This document shows positions 8,235-17,842 of a DNA stretch of 64,000 bases, piece after piece (within the stretch, counting starts at the first letter, position 1; each line of letters opens with the position of its first letter). Under the pieces are notes generated by a model. That model saw only the letters and a program-made list of their open reading frames with translations. It was not told the DNA's origin and searched no databases. The stretch lies in NCBI RefSeq assembly GCF_007747995.1, contig NZ_CP036276.1, forward strand, positions 1,541,001 through 1,605,000, read 5' to 3'. The translations under genes were made by a program, and so were the position numbers. Source of the DNA: Symmachiella dynata. GTDB lineage: Bacteria; Planctomycetota; Planctomycetia; Planctomycetales; Planctomycetaceae.

Positions 8235-9353
8235 TTGAAACCTCGCTTGGGCACCATGCTACGCAGTTGCCGCCAACGCGCTCGAGATTCCTTCGAGCGC
8301 GTGAGGATCACTCAGGGTGCGTACACACGGTGTACGATGCTCGTCTGCGGCGAACGGTTGGACATCGCCAGGTCGCAGGTGCATCCGCTGTTGGATTGGG
8401 TGCCGGACCAGCGGGTGGGGTGGTTGTTGCGCGAAAATGCGCACCGGCCCGCGTTGTGGCGGAAGACGCAGCCGCAAGTTGCGTTTTTGCAAAGTTATTG
8501 GGACACGCCGTTTGTCGAGATGGAGTCACTCATCGCCCTGATTCGCGAGGAGTCGCCGCGGACAAAAATCTGCTACCTCGATTGGTTTGCACCGGCGAAT
8601 GTTCCCGAACCACGACTGATCGACTTGGTGGATTTGTACGTCAAGAAAAACATCTTGCGGGATCGGTCGCAGTACTTAAACGGCATGTGCGAAACCAATT
8701 TGGTGGAGTACGAGGCGCAGTGGGATGCGGAATTCTTGAATCCTCGGCAGGGAGTGCTCACGGAACAACAGTTGTCGAAGTTGACCGTCGGCTGGAGTTT
8801 TGCCACCGATCGAAGGTTAGTAGAAGCATTGCAATCAGACGCGATGGCCAACACAGACCGGCCGATTGATTTGCACTGTCGGATCTTTTCCAAGAACGAG
8901 CGGACGTGGTATCACCACATGCGCAATCGCTGCGTGGAGTCGGTCAATGAACTGGCGACCGGCGCTGCGGAGGGCGAAAAGATTGTCTGCAGCGCAGCAC
9001 GGTTGGATTGGGACGCGTATATGCGCGAGCTGGCATCCAGTAAGGCCTGTCTGAGTCCGTTTGGTTATGGCGAAGTCTGTTGGCGCGATTTTGAGGCGAT
9101 CGCCGCCGGGGCGGTGCTGGTCAAACCCAACATGGATCACCTGGAGGTCTTTCCGGACATCTACATTCCTGGTGAAACCTACATCGACATCGATTGGTCC
9201 TTTAGCGATTTGAAGGCAAAGTACGAATCGACGCGTGACAGCGGCCTGCGAAAAAAATTGGCCGGCAATGCCTGGCAGCGCTGGAAGTCATTTGTTGCCA
9301 CGGATTGGAACAATCACTGGAACGACACACTTCAAAAACTTTTAGAAACATAA
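8235..9353 (+). CDS. glycosyltransferase, exostosin/CgeB-like
   Basis: The protein (372 aa) lacks a clear N-terminal signature, but the C-terminal third contains ACLSPFGYGEVCWRDFEAIAAGAVLVKP followed by IDWSFSDL and a helical tail. This layout matches GT-B enzymes of the exostosin and CgeB type, where the region binds the nucleotide sugar. The start is TTG 8235 with ATG 8256 as an alternative; the 81-bp gap before it contains no obvious promoter. Its place between glycosyltransferases supports a role in the same polysaccharide. Assignment to an exact family is uncertain. Confidence 0.7.
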   Translation: MKPRLGTMLRSCRQRARDSFERVRITQGAYTRCTMLVCGERLDIARSQVHPLLDWVPDQRVGWLLRENAHRPALWRKTQPQVAFLQSYWDTPFVEMESLIALIREESPRTKICYLDWFAPANVPEPRLIDLVDLYVKKNILRDRSQYLNGMCETNLVEYEAQWDAEFLNPRQGVLTEQQLSKLTVGWSFATDRRLVEALQSDAMANTDRPIDLHCRIFSKNERTWYHHMRNRCVESVNELATGAAEGEKIVCSAARLDWDAYMRELASSKACLSPFGYGEVCWRDFEAIAAGAVLVKPNMDHLEVFPDIYIPGETYIDIDWSFSDLKAKYESTRDSGLRKKLAGNAWQRWKSFVATDWNNHWNDTLQKLLET

Positions 9354-9362
9354 CGGCGGGCC

Positions 9363-10472
9363 ATGGCGACATCGATCAAAGGTATGACTCGCTGGTTGGG
9401 GCACCGCGGCAGAGAATGCGGTGTGCACCTCGATCGGCTGCGACAACCGCACCATGCGCCGCGGGTAGTCTTTAGCGTGGATGGTCCGAACAACGGGATG
9501 GCCTCGGGATTGCGGGGTTATGCGATGGCCGAGCACCTCCGCCGTTTCAATTGGCGGACAACGGTGTTTCCGCATCAATTGGAACAATGTCAACGCAGCC
9601 GCGTTTTTAAGTATGAATCTCCCGACGTTGTGGTGCTGCAAAAGGCGCGGCATGTACTGAACCTGCCCTCCCTGTATGCCGGGGCGAAAGTCGTGCTGGA
9701 TGTTGACGATGCGGATTTTCTGGATCCTCAATTGACCGAGCGGTATGAGACGGTAGTCCGCGGATGCGACGCGGTGATTGCCGGGAGCCGTTTTGTGGCG
9801 GATTGGGCACGTCAATTCAATCCCAACGTCACCATCATTTGGACTGCCAAGCCTCCCGCGGCGGAATATAAAACACGGCCTGCCAAAAACGAACGTCCGA
9901 CAATCATCTGGGCCTGCTCAGATCCGCATGCCTATCCCGCGGAAGCTGAACTGGTCCGCGAGGTGATGTTGCATGTGCAGTCGCCGGAACAACTAACATT
10001 CGTGTTGGCCGGAGTGCGGGATGAGTCCGTCTCCGACGAATGGTTGCAGCCGCTTGTGCAGGCCGGCATCGATTGCCAGAAACTGCGGTTTTGCGAATAC
10101 GGACAATTTGTGCGTTCGATTGGGACCGCCCATATCGGCCTCGCGCCGCTGCTGCCGGAGTCCTCGCCGTTTAGTGCAGGCAAGTCGTTTGGAAAAGTGT
10201 TGGCCTACTTGGATGCTTATGTCACGTGCGTTGCTTCAGATTGCTGTGACCATCCTTTGTTTTTTCGCCACGGAGAAAACGGCATGTTGGCCAATTCAGT
10301 CGAGGAATGGGTACAAGCGCTCGATCATCTCGTCGCCGAAAGGACGGACTGCACTGCCATGGGGGAAACAGCCAAGCAGGATTATTTAGCAAGACTCACT
10401 TGCGAAGCCTCGGCAGCCAGGTTGAATGATGTTTTGCGACAACTGATCAGCAGTGACGGTACGGATAAGTAA
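9363..10472 (+). CDS. GT-B glycosyltransferase (group 1-like)
   Basis: Residues around 115-155 read VVLDVDDADFLD and CDAVIAGSRFVADWARQF, the mid-domain pattern of GT4-like enzymes that follows the acceptor-binding domain. In the C-terminal domain a run SSPFSAGKSFGKVLAYLDAYVTCVASD takes the place of the usual E-x7-E loop. It starts 9 bp after the preceding gene and is probably co-transcribed. The donor sugar is unknown. Confidence 0.78.
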   Translation: MATSIKGMTRWLGHRGRECGVHLDRLRQPHHAPRVVFSVDGPNNGMASGLRGYAMAEHLRRFNWRTTVFPHQLEQCQRSRVFKYESPDVVVLQKARHVLNLPSLYAGAKVVLDVDDADFLDPQLTERYETVVRGCDAVIAGSRFVADWARQFNPNVTIIWTAKPPAAEYKTRPAKNERPTIIWACSDPHAYPAEAELVREVMLHVQSPEQLTFVLAGVRDESVSDEWLQPLVQAGIDCQKLRFCEYGQFVRSIGTAHIGLAPLLPESSPFSAGKSFGKVLAYLDAYVTCVASDCCDHPLFFRHGENGMLANSVEEWVQALDHLVAERTDCTAMGETAKQDYLARLTCEASAARLNDVLRQLISSDGTDK

Positions 10473-10542
10473 AGTCGATTGATTTGGATTCGCAGAGTGA
10501 CGCCCGCTTTGCAATACGAAAGTGATGAGAGGCCGGTGACCA

Positions 10543-11283
10543 ATGATTAGCCACGAACACAAAGCCATCTATGTCCATGTTCCAAAATGCGCAGGGAGCA
10601 GCGTCGAGAAATTGTTGTTGCCGAATCGGCCTCAACATGACGGGCCGGACTATGAGCATCTATTTGGCTGGTGCCCCAAGCGAAAAATTCATTTGCAACA
10701 CGCGACCGCTGCGCAGATGTTGGACCTGGAGCTGGTGACAGAAAGCCAATGGCGGGACTATTATAAATTCGCCTTCGTCCGGAATCCCTTCGACCGTACA
10801 TTTTCGGATTATTTTTGGATGAAGACGCAGATCGAACCGGCCGGCGGCTTTGGGGAATACATCGAGCGCCGCGGCCGATTTGCTCCCATCCTGGGCGAAC
10901 CGGACGGTCCGGACTATCGTGGCGACCATCTGATTCCGCAGTGTGAATTCGTGTATATTGATGGGGAACTCGCCGTGGATTTCATCGGCCGGTTTGAGTC
11001 GCTCGATGCGGGTTTAGAAACCATTCAGACGAAGCTATCAGTCGTGGATCGGCGTGTGCCGCACTTAAAGAAGGGCCGTAAGCGGCATCAGCACTATTCC
11101 CATTTTTATACCAACCGCATGCGGGAGCAGGTCCGGTCGTTGTATGAAGCGGACCTCGAGGCATTCGGTTATCAGTTCGACGATCAGCGCAGCGTGATGT
11201 CCAACATCAAGCGTTACGTCTGGCCCATCCGGCACACACTCGGGAACTGGAAATACGCCGCTCAAACGCGCTTTGGTGTTTGA
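10543..11283 (+). CDS. sulfotransferase family protein (carbohydrate sulfotransferase type)
   Basis: The N-terminus contains AIYVHVPKCAGSSVEKLL, the 5'-phosphosulfate-binding loop for PAPS, and residues about 75-95 contain FAFVRNPFDRTFSDYFW, the 3'-phosphate-binding region. This pattern is that of the sulfotransferase family 2 / chondroitin sulfotransferase group. It should transfer sulfate from PAPS to a sugar hydroxyl. It is the last gene of the + strand operon, and a second, different sulfotransferase lies in the facing operon, so the polymer is probably sulfated at more than one position. Confidence 0.88.
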   Translation: MISHEHKAIYVHVPKCAGSSVEKLLLPNRPQHDGPDYEHLFGWCPKRKIHLQHATAAQMLDLELVTESQWRDYYKFAFVRNPFDRTFSDYFWMKTQIEPAGGFGEYIERRGRFAPILGEPDGPDYRGDHLIPQCEFVYIDGELAVDFIGRFESLDAGLETIQTKLSVVDRRVPHLKKGRKRHQHYSHFYTNRMREQVRSLYEADLEAFGYQFDDQRSVMSNIKRYVWPIRHTLGNWKYAAQTRFGV

Positions 11284-11416
11284 GCCTGTTTCGCGGATTG
11301 ATTTCGCAATTCAACGATTCAGCTTAGCAGTCGGCCGGTGTATGTGTGCATGGCTCGACGTCTGCGGCGGCCGGGGTTTGACAGCCCGTTGAAAAACCAA
11401 AACATCCGGGAGTTGG

Positions 11417-11493
11417 ATTCCACTCCTAGCATGCCCAGCAGTGTTTTGCCGGTCACACGTTTTGCACTGGCGGACAAGCCGCCAGTGGCACCC
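11417..11493. repeat. dispersed palindromic repeat family A, copy 2 (terminator-like)
   Basis: This copy has a degenerate first hairpin (11420-11443), the shared GTCACACG spacer, and a perfect hairpin CACTGGCGG-ACAAG-CCGCCAGTG (11465-11487) followed by GCACCC and seven T. On the + strand this has the form of a rho-independent terminator for the glycosyltransferase operon, and it sits between convergent genes. Confidence 0.75.
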
Positions 11494-11509
11494 TTTTTTT
11501 AACGTGCCG

Positions 11510-12715
11510 TTAAGGGGCGCTGCTTTCGCGTGGCGTCTTGGTCCACTGCGTGTCGGCTTTGTGGAAAAAGGCCAAGTACTGCGGCAAGTAGCGAAAGAAA
11601 TAACGTGGTAAGGCGAGCAAGACCTTGCGGTTCAAGAGTTTCTTTTCGAACACGGCAGCGACGGCCAAAAGCACCACGAGGAATGATGCGCAGGTGGCGA
11701 CTGTGATCAACAGTGGAATTTGGCTGCCTCCGGCAAGGTAAATGATTCCGGTCGCTGCCATCGCCACCCACTGTAGCAGCATCAACAATATCAACGGCGG
11801 CACGACGAGGTCACAGATGAGGCCGAACGATGCCAGACGTGCGTGGAGCAGGAAATCCCCCAGCAAGCGTGGGAGTTCGTTGCGCATGAATGCCAACTGC
11901 GAATGCGACCAACGGCGGCGTTGGACCGTGGCGACTTGTTTGGTTCTAGGCAGCGGGCCGCGGACAACTGCGTCCGGACAAAAGTAGGGGCGGTTACCTT
12001 GGAGCGTGAGGTCGATACCCAGTTTGTAATCCTCACCGGCATGTCCTCCGGCCAGGGGAGCGTCAGCTGCCAAACTCCAGGGAAGGGCGAATCCCGATCC
12101 GGTCAGCATGCAGGGCAGCCCTAACAGCTTCATGCCCAGGGGGCGAACGGCGTTGCGTACAGTGAAGGCGAGCGACGAAACGTAATCAGCGGCATCCGCA
12201 TCGTCGCTATCGACGTGTAATACATACTTGGCTTGCGCGGGACTATTCCGCTGCATCGCCATAGTGACCAGTGGTTTCAAGAAATCTGGTTCAACGGCCG
12301 TATCCGCATCGACAACCACCATTGCGTCGGGGGGATCGGAGCGAAGAAAATCTCGGCCGGCGGCCAAGGCCCAACCCTTACCGCGGCGATCAGGTTCGTT
12401 GAGTTCCAGTACCTCAGCTCCAGCGTCGCGCGCAACCTGCGCGGTTTCGTCATCGCAGTTGTGGGCAATCGCTACCACGCGCCCGTTTGCACCCATTTGC
12501 GGCAAGAGCGAACGGATCGTCGCGGCGATCACCTGTTGTTCATTGTGGGCCGGGATGATGATTGCTGCTGTATAATCCGTGTCATCATCGGTGGAGGTGG
12601 GCGCCGTTTTTTTGGTCGTGAACCACGTTGCCCCCATGGCGGCTAAGCACTGCAGGATAAAGATCAGTGTGGGAATCGCGACCAGTGCGGCGATGAAAAA
12701 CGCTACGATAGACAT
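11510..12715 (-). CDS. processive-type GT2 glycosyltransferase, membrane bound
   Basis: An N-terminal membrane segment (residues 1-30) is followed by a catalytic domain with AIIIPAHNEQQVIAATIRSL, the DxD-like VVVDADTAVEPDF and QRRRWSHSQ, which corresponds to the QxxRW motif of cellulose- and hyaluronan-synthase-like enzymes. Several C-terminal membrane segments (about 285-375) follow. Such enzymes add sugars processively or to lipid carriers at the inner membrane. It is the last gene of the long - strand operon and is convergent with the sulfotransferase gene. Confidence 0.88.
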   Translation of the reverse strand: MSIVAFFIAALVAIPTLIFILQCLAAMGATWFTTKKTAPTSTDDDTDYTAAIIIPAHNEQQVIAATIRSLLPQMGANGRVVAIAHNCDDETAQVARDAGAEVLELNEPDRRGKGWALAAGRDFLRSDPPDAMVVVDADTAVEPDFLKPLVTMAMQRNSPAQAKYVLHVDSDDADAADYVSSLAFTVRNAVRPLGMKLLGLPCMLTGSGFALPWSLAADAPLAGGHAGEDYKLGIDLTLQGNRPYFCPDAVVRGPLPRTKQVATVQRRRWSHSQLAFMRNELPRLLGDFLLHARLASFGLICDLVVPPLILLMLLQWVAMAATGIIYLAGGSQIPLLITVATCASFLVVLLAVAAVFEKKLLNRKVLLALPRYFFRYLPQYLAFFHKADTQWTKTPRESSAP

Positions 12716-12769
12716 ATTATAAAAACCTTGGCAAATGCGGTGGGTATACTGCTTGCTCGGAGAGTGACG

Positions 12770-14053
12770 TTAAGACTGAGCCTGTTGCAACTCCCGTTTT
12801 TTGTCCGGGGGCAGTTTCGTATCGTAGCGAACCGGTCGGCTGTCGTCGTTGCCGGATGTGATCCATTGATGAAGGCGCGCCGCTTCTTGGCGAACGTCAT
12901 GATTCTGCAGAACCCGCGCTCTTCCATTTGCGCCCAAACGGGATAATTCTTCGGACGGTGTTGCCAATAATTTAGAAATTGCTGCGGCCAATGCATCAAC
13001 ATCGCCGGCGGGAATCAGCGAACCCATTTCGCCATCCACAACCAACTCAGGAATCCCGGCAATCCAGGTGGTGATCACGGGGCGGCCCATTGCCAACGCC
13101 TCCATAATCACGACAGGCAGCCCTTCAGCAAAGCTGGCCAGCACAAGTCCCGCTGAATCGAGTATGTGTTGTTTCACTTCGTCGCGATCGGCCCAGCCCG
13201 CGAGTTTTATGACCTCTTCCAACTGGTTGCGAGCGATGGCCTCTTCGACAGCAGGACGCAAATCTCCGTCGCCTATGAGCACCAGTTCGAATGGACCACT
13301 GGCTTGGAGCGCCTTTGCCGCTGCTTCCACCAGGAGCACTTGTCCTTTTTGTTCGCACAGTCGGCCGACGCAGACAAGTCTCCGATTGGCCTGCGGCGGA
13401 GCCGGTTCGGTGGTTAGGTAGTCGGCATCCAGCCCACAGCGAACGATTTTGATTTTCGACCAATCTTCAAAGCGGATCCAGCGGTACAGCTGGCTGCGGG
13501 CGTAGCTGGAAATCGTGGCGACAAAAGCAGCCCGCGCTGTTTTTTCGTCCAACGAGAGTGTCGCGGCCCGGTCGAATTCTTCCGGACCGTGCACCATGAA
13601 ACTGTAGGGCGGGCCGCCCAGCACGCTGGACAACATGGCCACTTCGGTGGAATTCGTTGCGAAGTGGACATGCAAATGTTCGATTTTGCTTTCGATCAAC
13701 CACCGCGACAAAACACATGCCTCGGCCAGATAGATCAAGTGCAGGGTCAAGGACTTATCACTGCGCCGCGCCACACGAAGCGACAACCGAGCAGCGCGGA
13801 GAAATGCGAACGGTTTGCGAAACGGCATGAGCAACAACGCCAATAAGATCCGCCCAATGCCAATTCCCGTCACATAGCGCGTCACCGCTTGTTCGTTGCG
13901 GTCGCGTTCATCAACCAGCGTGCCGTTCCACTGTCGCAGCGCAAAGCGATCGACTGTCATCCCCAAATCTTCCAACGCCCGAATCTCACGACCGATAAAG
14001 GTTTGACTGGGCATGGGATACTGGTTGATCAGATAGCCAATTCGCACGGCCAA
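12770..14053 (-). CDS. GT4 family glycosyltransferase
   Basis: This is a 427-residue GT-B enzyme. The N-terminal domain begins RIGYLINQYPMPSQTFIGREI, a pattern common in exopolysaccharide GT4 proteins. The C-terminal domain has RRLVCVGRLCEQKGQ and the donor-binding loop FAEGLPVVIMEALAMGRPVI (E-x7-E). Its start is about 100 bp downstream of the Wzz-like gene on the same strand. The sugar and linkage cannot be read from the sequence. Confidence 0.92.
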   Translation of the reverse strand: MAVRIGYLINQYPMPSQTFIGREIRALEDLGMTVDRFALRQWNGTLVDERDRNEQAVTRYVTGIGIGRILLALLLMPFRKPFAFLRAARLSLRVARRSDKSLTLHLIYLAEACVLSRWLIESKIEHLHVHFATNSTEVAMLSSVLGGPPYSFMVHGPEEFDRAATLSLDEKTARAAFVATISSYARSQLYRWIRFEDWSKIKIVRCGLDADYLTTEPAPPQANRRLVCVGRLCEQKGQVLLVEAAAKALQASGPFELVLIGDGDLRPAVEEAIARNQLEEVIKLAGWADRDEVKQHILDSAGLVLASFAEGLPVVIMEALAMGRPVITTWIAGIPELVVDGEMGSLIPAGDVDALAAAISKLLATPSEELSRLGANGRARVLQNHDVRQEAARLHQWITSGNDDSRPVRYDTKLPPDKKRELQQAQS

Positions 14054-14157
14054 TTCCTATGAACTGTAAAAAGAAAACGCAAAGTGAATCATCAGCAATG
14101 AAATTTGGTGTGATCATGCTGAACAGGTTTGGTCAAAAACGGTTCAATAGGAGGCGT

Positions 14158-16398
14158 CTAAGCCATGACTCCAATGACCGGAGCTTGAAGTTCGATGAGG
14201 TCCCGGATAGCGGCCGGACTGGCCGGATCTTTGACGGACCGCTTATCAGCCGTCAACACAATGGCATCGGCCCGGGCAGCTAGCATTTGTAGGTCCGCCC
14301 GGCTGGCAATGGGGGGGCCGGCAATGAAGATCATGCTGTAGGAGCTTTGGCACGACTTGAGCAATTCCGTCAAACGTGCCGAGGCCATCGCTTCGACGGG
14401 AAAGACTCCCTCGCCGCTGCCAATCAAGTCGACACAAGGATTCTCCGTATGTTGAATGAGGTCCGCTGTGATCGGAGCATTGTTGGAAAAGATATCCGAC
14501 AGCCCCATTTGGTGTTTGTTATCGAGGGTCGCCAGCGATTCGTTTTTCGCCTGTTTTGTATCTGCAGCTGTGGATTTTTCTGTGGCAGTCTTGGCTGCGG
14601 CTGGTTCAGCGGGACTGGGGTGGGAGAGATCGCTGACGGAGTCTGACTTGGCAAACTTTCCGTGTTGACGATCGACTGCGTCCACAAGCAGAATCCGTTC
14701 GCCACGATGGGCCAGGCATTCGGAAAGGCTGCTCAGTACGCCTGCGGGAGCCGGTGTGTCCCCCAGGCCGCTGAATAATACAACACTTGAGGATTCCGGC
14801 AGCGACTGTTGGATACGCAGCGCAGCCATCCGAATGGATTCGTTGGTTTTCCAGTCGGGAGTCGAACGAGATCGAGAATTGAAATGCGCGAGTGCCCGAT
14901 CCGTCATCAGTGGCAAGCTCCAGCGTCGGCTAAAGGCCGAAACCGCGGTCTCGCGTTGTAGCAACCATTCGGTCAAGACAACGGGGCAGACCAGCAGGAT
15001 CGAACAGGCAAAAAATGACATCACGAACAGTTTTTTTGTGTTGGATGTCACGATCGCCGTTTCGATGCTTGCCGGAATCAGCACGGCGAACTCGCGCGAT
15101 TTGCATTGTTTGAGCTGTTCCATGTTTTCTTTTTGGAGCGAAATCAGTTTCGATCGCCCTTCGGCGGACTCCAGCTTTTTTTCCCATTTGGCCACGACTT
15201 CGGAGCTGGCGATGGCAACGTCCCCCGCCTTGTCTGTGGCTTCGCTGTCATATTTTGCCAAGCGATCGTTCAACATATTTAAGTGGTTTTTTACGGTGTC
15301 GAGGCGAAATTGAAATTCGCTAATCCGCTGGTCGGCGCCCGCGATTTCCGTCTTGAGTGTCGTCAGCTCCGGTCCGGCAATCTGACTGATGGGCCCCAGC
15401 GTGGTCAATCCAATTTCATCGAGGGCCGTTTCCCATTCGACAAGCGAGGCATCTTTTCCGGTCGTATCAACCACAGCCAATTCTTTTTTGAGACTGGTTA
15501 ACTCGGCAAACCGAGTTGAGGTTTTCGCATATTCCTTCATCACCAGATCAAGTTGTGTCTGACGCTTTTTTAATAACTCCGTTTGATACAGGCTGATTTT
15601 CTCTTGCCGGACTTTTTCCGCTTGGGCCAGCTGTTGTTCGATGCTCAGCAGTTCCACATTTTTTAAGTCAATGGTGGATTTTGTCGTCGAAACCGATTTG
15701 AGCTTATTTGAATATTCTTGGGTCGCCAGACCGTTGTTGTGTAGAAGTGTGTCATGCCGCAAACGCGCCGCACTAAGTTGCTCTGCCGCTTCGTCAACTT
15801 CGCGTTTTGCTCCCAAGTGAATTAATTCAACATGTTTCAGATGCTCGGTGAGAATCTCCTGTCGCTGCTCGGCTGCCGCGTCGATCAATGTTTGCATCGT
15901 ATCGTTGACGAGTTCTACGCCAACTTCCGCCTCAGGCCAGCCCAGGGTTAATTCCATGACGCTGGAGCGACCGATGACCTTCATCTCAAACAGACTGGCA
16001 AAGATATCGGGCGAGATGTCCAACCCATGCTTGTCGACAATTTTCTGCATGCGGCTCGTCGAAAACAGAACTTCCTTGTACGTTTGCAGCGAGGGGGCCT
16101 GATAGACAACAGGCCCAGGCGGTGTTGGCAATCCGGAGTAAATTAAACTCCCGCTGACTTCGGCGTTCAGCGACCGGAACTCCGTCGCAATAAAATAGCT
16201 CAGGCCGCCTGCAAGCAGCCCAATGATGCCCAGCAACCACCATCGCTTTTGCAAGATCGTGAGAAACAGCGAGGGCTGGTCTTCCGGTTGCGGGGTGTGG
16301 GCCGCAGCGGTGTAGGCGGGGTAATTGACCTGTGGGTTATGTGCATTCGTCGCGATTTGTGACTGTCGCACGTTTGTTGAAAGATCTCGATTTGTCAT
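14158..16398 (-). CDS. Wzz-type chain-length protein with degenerate BY-kinase domain
   Basis: The order is: cytoplasmic N-terminus, membrane segment near residues 53-72, a long periplasmic coiled-coil region with EcfE/Wzz-like sequence (SLNAEVSGSLIYSG onward), a second membrane segment near 440-460, and a C-terminal cytoplasmic domain (about 500-746) laid out like a bacterial tyrosine kinase. That domain keeps a Walker A'-like RILLVDAVDRQHGKF but has SGLGDTPAPAGVLSSL where the GxxxxGKS/T P-loop should be, MIFIAGPP in place of the Walker B Asp, and no Tyr cluster at its end. It likely controls polymer length without kinase activity. No separate kinase gene is seen in the window. Confidence 0.85.
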   Translation of the reverse strand: MTNRDLSTNVRQSQIATNAHNPQVNYPAYTAAAHTPQPEDQPSLFLTILQKRWWLLGIIGLLAGGLSYFIATEFRSLNAEVSGSLIYSGLPTPPGPVVYQAPSLQTYKEVLFSTSRMQKIVDKHGLDISPDIFASLFEMKVIGRSSVMELTLGWPEAEVGVELVNDTMQTLIDAAAEQRQEILTEHLKHVELIHLGAKREVDEAAEQLSAARLRHDTLLHNNGLATQEYSNKLKSVSTTKSTIDLKNVELLSIEQQLAQAEKVRQEKISLYQTELLKKRQTQLDLVMKEYAKTSTRFAELTSLKKELAVVDTTGKDASLVEWETALDEIGLTTLGPISQIAGPELTTLKTEIAGADQRISEFQFRLDTVKNHLNMLNDRLAKYDSEATDKAGDVAIASSEVVAKWEKKLESAEGRSKLISLQKENMEQLKQCKSREFAVLIPASIETAIVTSNTKKLFVMSFFACSILLVCPVVLTEWLLQRETAVSAFSRRWSLPLMTDRALAHFNSRSRSTPDWKTNESIRMAALRIQQSLPESSSVVLFSGLGDTPAPAGVLSSLSECLAHRGERILLVDAVDRQHGKFAKSDSVSDLSHPSPAEPAAAKTATEKSTAADTKQAKNESLATLDNKHQMGLSDIFSNNAPITADLIQHTENPCVDLIGSGEGVFPVEAMASARLTELLKSCQSSYSMIFIAGPPIASRADLQMLAARADAIVLTADKRSVKDPASPAAIRDLIELQAPVIGVMA

Positions 16399-16464
16399 GA
16401 TGTTTTAGCTGCAATAAACAACAGGGTTAATAAAGACTGCCGTGTCGCTGGCGGGAGATGCCGC

Positions 16465-16992
16465 TTAGCCGAACCTTTCGTCGACGCGTTGTTCCTCGAC
16501 TTCACAAGCGAGAATTCGAGCAGGAATACCGACTGCGGTAGCGTGTTCAGGCACATCGCACAGCACCACGGCATTCGCGCCGATTTTTGCATGGTCCCCG
16601 ATGACGACACCTCCCAGTACCTTGGCACCAGCCCCGATGTCGACATGACCGCCAATCCGGGGGCAACCTTTACGTTTGCCTCCGATTCCAATAGTGACCT
16701 GTTGAAAGAACAGGCAATTCGCTCCAATGACCGCATCGGGATGGATCACAATTCCGTTGGGGTGCGGCATGAGCAGTCCCCCTCCGATTTGGCTGTTCAG
16801 TGGAATATCGGCGCCACAAATCACCGACCAAACTTGGTGGAACAGTGCATGCCATTTACGCAGCAATTTGCCGCGCAGCGTCCCCCGCGTTTGCGCTTGG
16901 TAACGACGCAAATGGTAGAGCAGTTTTCGTGACGGGTCCCAAAATCGCCGGACCGTTTCACGATTCCAGTCATGTGTGGTTGCCGAAATCAC
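16465..16992 (-). CDS. serine O-acetyltransferase-like hexapeptide acyltransferase
   Basis: The 175-residue protein has the CysE-type core: GADIPLNSQIGGGLLMPHPNGIVIHPDAVIG, then FFQQVTIG, then repeated hexapeptides (GAGAKVLGGVVIGDHAKIGANAVVL) and a closing PARIL. The His in MPHPNG corresponds to the catalytic His of serine acetyltransferases. Because it overlaps the oxygenase gene by 4 bases within a glycan operon, an O-acetyltransferase for a sugar is more likely than cysteine synthesis. It is shorter than true CysE (about 270 aa) because the N-terminal helical domain is reduced. Confidence 0.85.
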   Translation of the reverse strand: MISATTHDWNRETVRRFWDPSRKLLYHLRRYQAQTRGTLRGKLLRKWHALFHQVWSVICGADIPLNSQIGGGLLMPHPNGIVIHPDAVIGANCLFFQQVTIGIGGKRKGCPRIGGHVDIGAGAKVLGGVVIGDHAKIGANAVVLCDVPEHATAVGIPARILACEVEEQRVDERFG

Positions 16993-17801
16993 TTTTGCCT
17001 GATCCCTCGTAAGCCAACACTGATTTTGCGACGAAGCCAGCGCCGCATCGATTGGACGGGCATCGAAACATAGCGTTTGGAATGTTCCGTTGGCCGTGCC
17101 TGAAAGATCGTGCCGTGCCCGCTGTTGTCGATTTCTTCAGCAGTGCAGGGGGTGTAGTAATAGCCGGCAAACGACTTACGACTTGTCGACGGAGGACAGG
17201 TCACGGCGCTCACCCCATGCCAACTGATTTCGCTGGTTTCAAATATCACACAGCGATTGTAAATCGGGGCAAAGCTGTGCGCTAGGTTCTTGACGTTCTC
17301 GTCCCAGAGCTCGGTCTTGCCGCCCCATTCGTCGCGCCAATCACGATTGAAGAACACCAAAATGTTGAGCCGGCGATGTAATTGGCGATGTTTGATGTAG
17401 TTGAAATCAATGTGGACATCCAGGTGCCCCCGCGGACCGGTTTGATGCATTCCGCCTCCCACCAGTTCCGGATCGCCGACGAGGTCCTTGAATCCTGAAA
17501 GCGTTCTTAAGTTCTCCACAAATTCCGGTGACTGCAATTCCTCATGCAGTTGTTTGATCGCTGCGGGAAACAGCTCGGAGTCTGTGACTTGGTATTTCCC
17601 GCGCTCGTTGACAGCGCTGAAGCCTTTGCCGAGCCGTTTGGCTTCTTCAAAGGAGGGGAAATCGCTTTCAATCGTCGCTGCCGCCTCGGGCAGGAGAAAA
17701 TTGTCGAAGCAAATATGAGGGAACGGCGCGGCCGCGCGGAATTGGGTAGCGGCGCTCTCAAAATCAATTTCGCGAATCATTGGTGTTTGTAGTACTGACA
17801 T
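16989..17801 (-). CDS. 2-oxoglutarate/Fe(II)-dependent oxygenase
   Basis: The 270-residue protein shows the double-stranded beta-helix metal site: HxD in HLDVHIDFNY (the first His and Asp), a distal His in ISWHGVS and a downstream Arg in SRKSFAGYYYT for 2-oxoglutarate. The N-terminal FPHICFDNFLLPEAA is typical of the prolyl-hydroxylase-like 2OG-Fe(II) group. Its stop overlaps the start of the acetyltransferase gene (ATGA), so it belongs to the glycan operon. A substrate in the polysaccharide pathway, such as a sugar or a lipid carrier, is an inference from context. Confidence 0.85.
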   Translation of the reverse strand: MSVLQTPMIREIDFESAATQFRAAAPFPHICFDNFLLPEAAATIESDFPSFEEAKRLGKGFSAVNERGKYQVTDSELFPAAIKQLHEELQSPEFVENLRTLSGFKDLVGDPELVGGGMHQTGPRGHLDVHIDFNYIKHRQLHRRLNILVFFNRDWRDEWGGKTELWDENVKNLAHSFAPIYNRCVIFETSEISWHGVSAVTCPPSTSRKSFAGYYYTPCTAEEIDNSGHGTIFQARPTEHSKRYVSMPVQSMRRWLRRKISVGLRGIRQK

Positions 17802-17842
17802 GCAGGCTCCTTAATTCAGAAAAGCCAACGAAACATCTTTGT

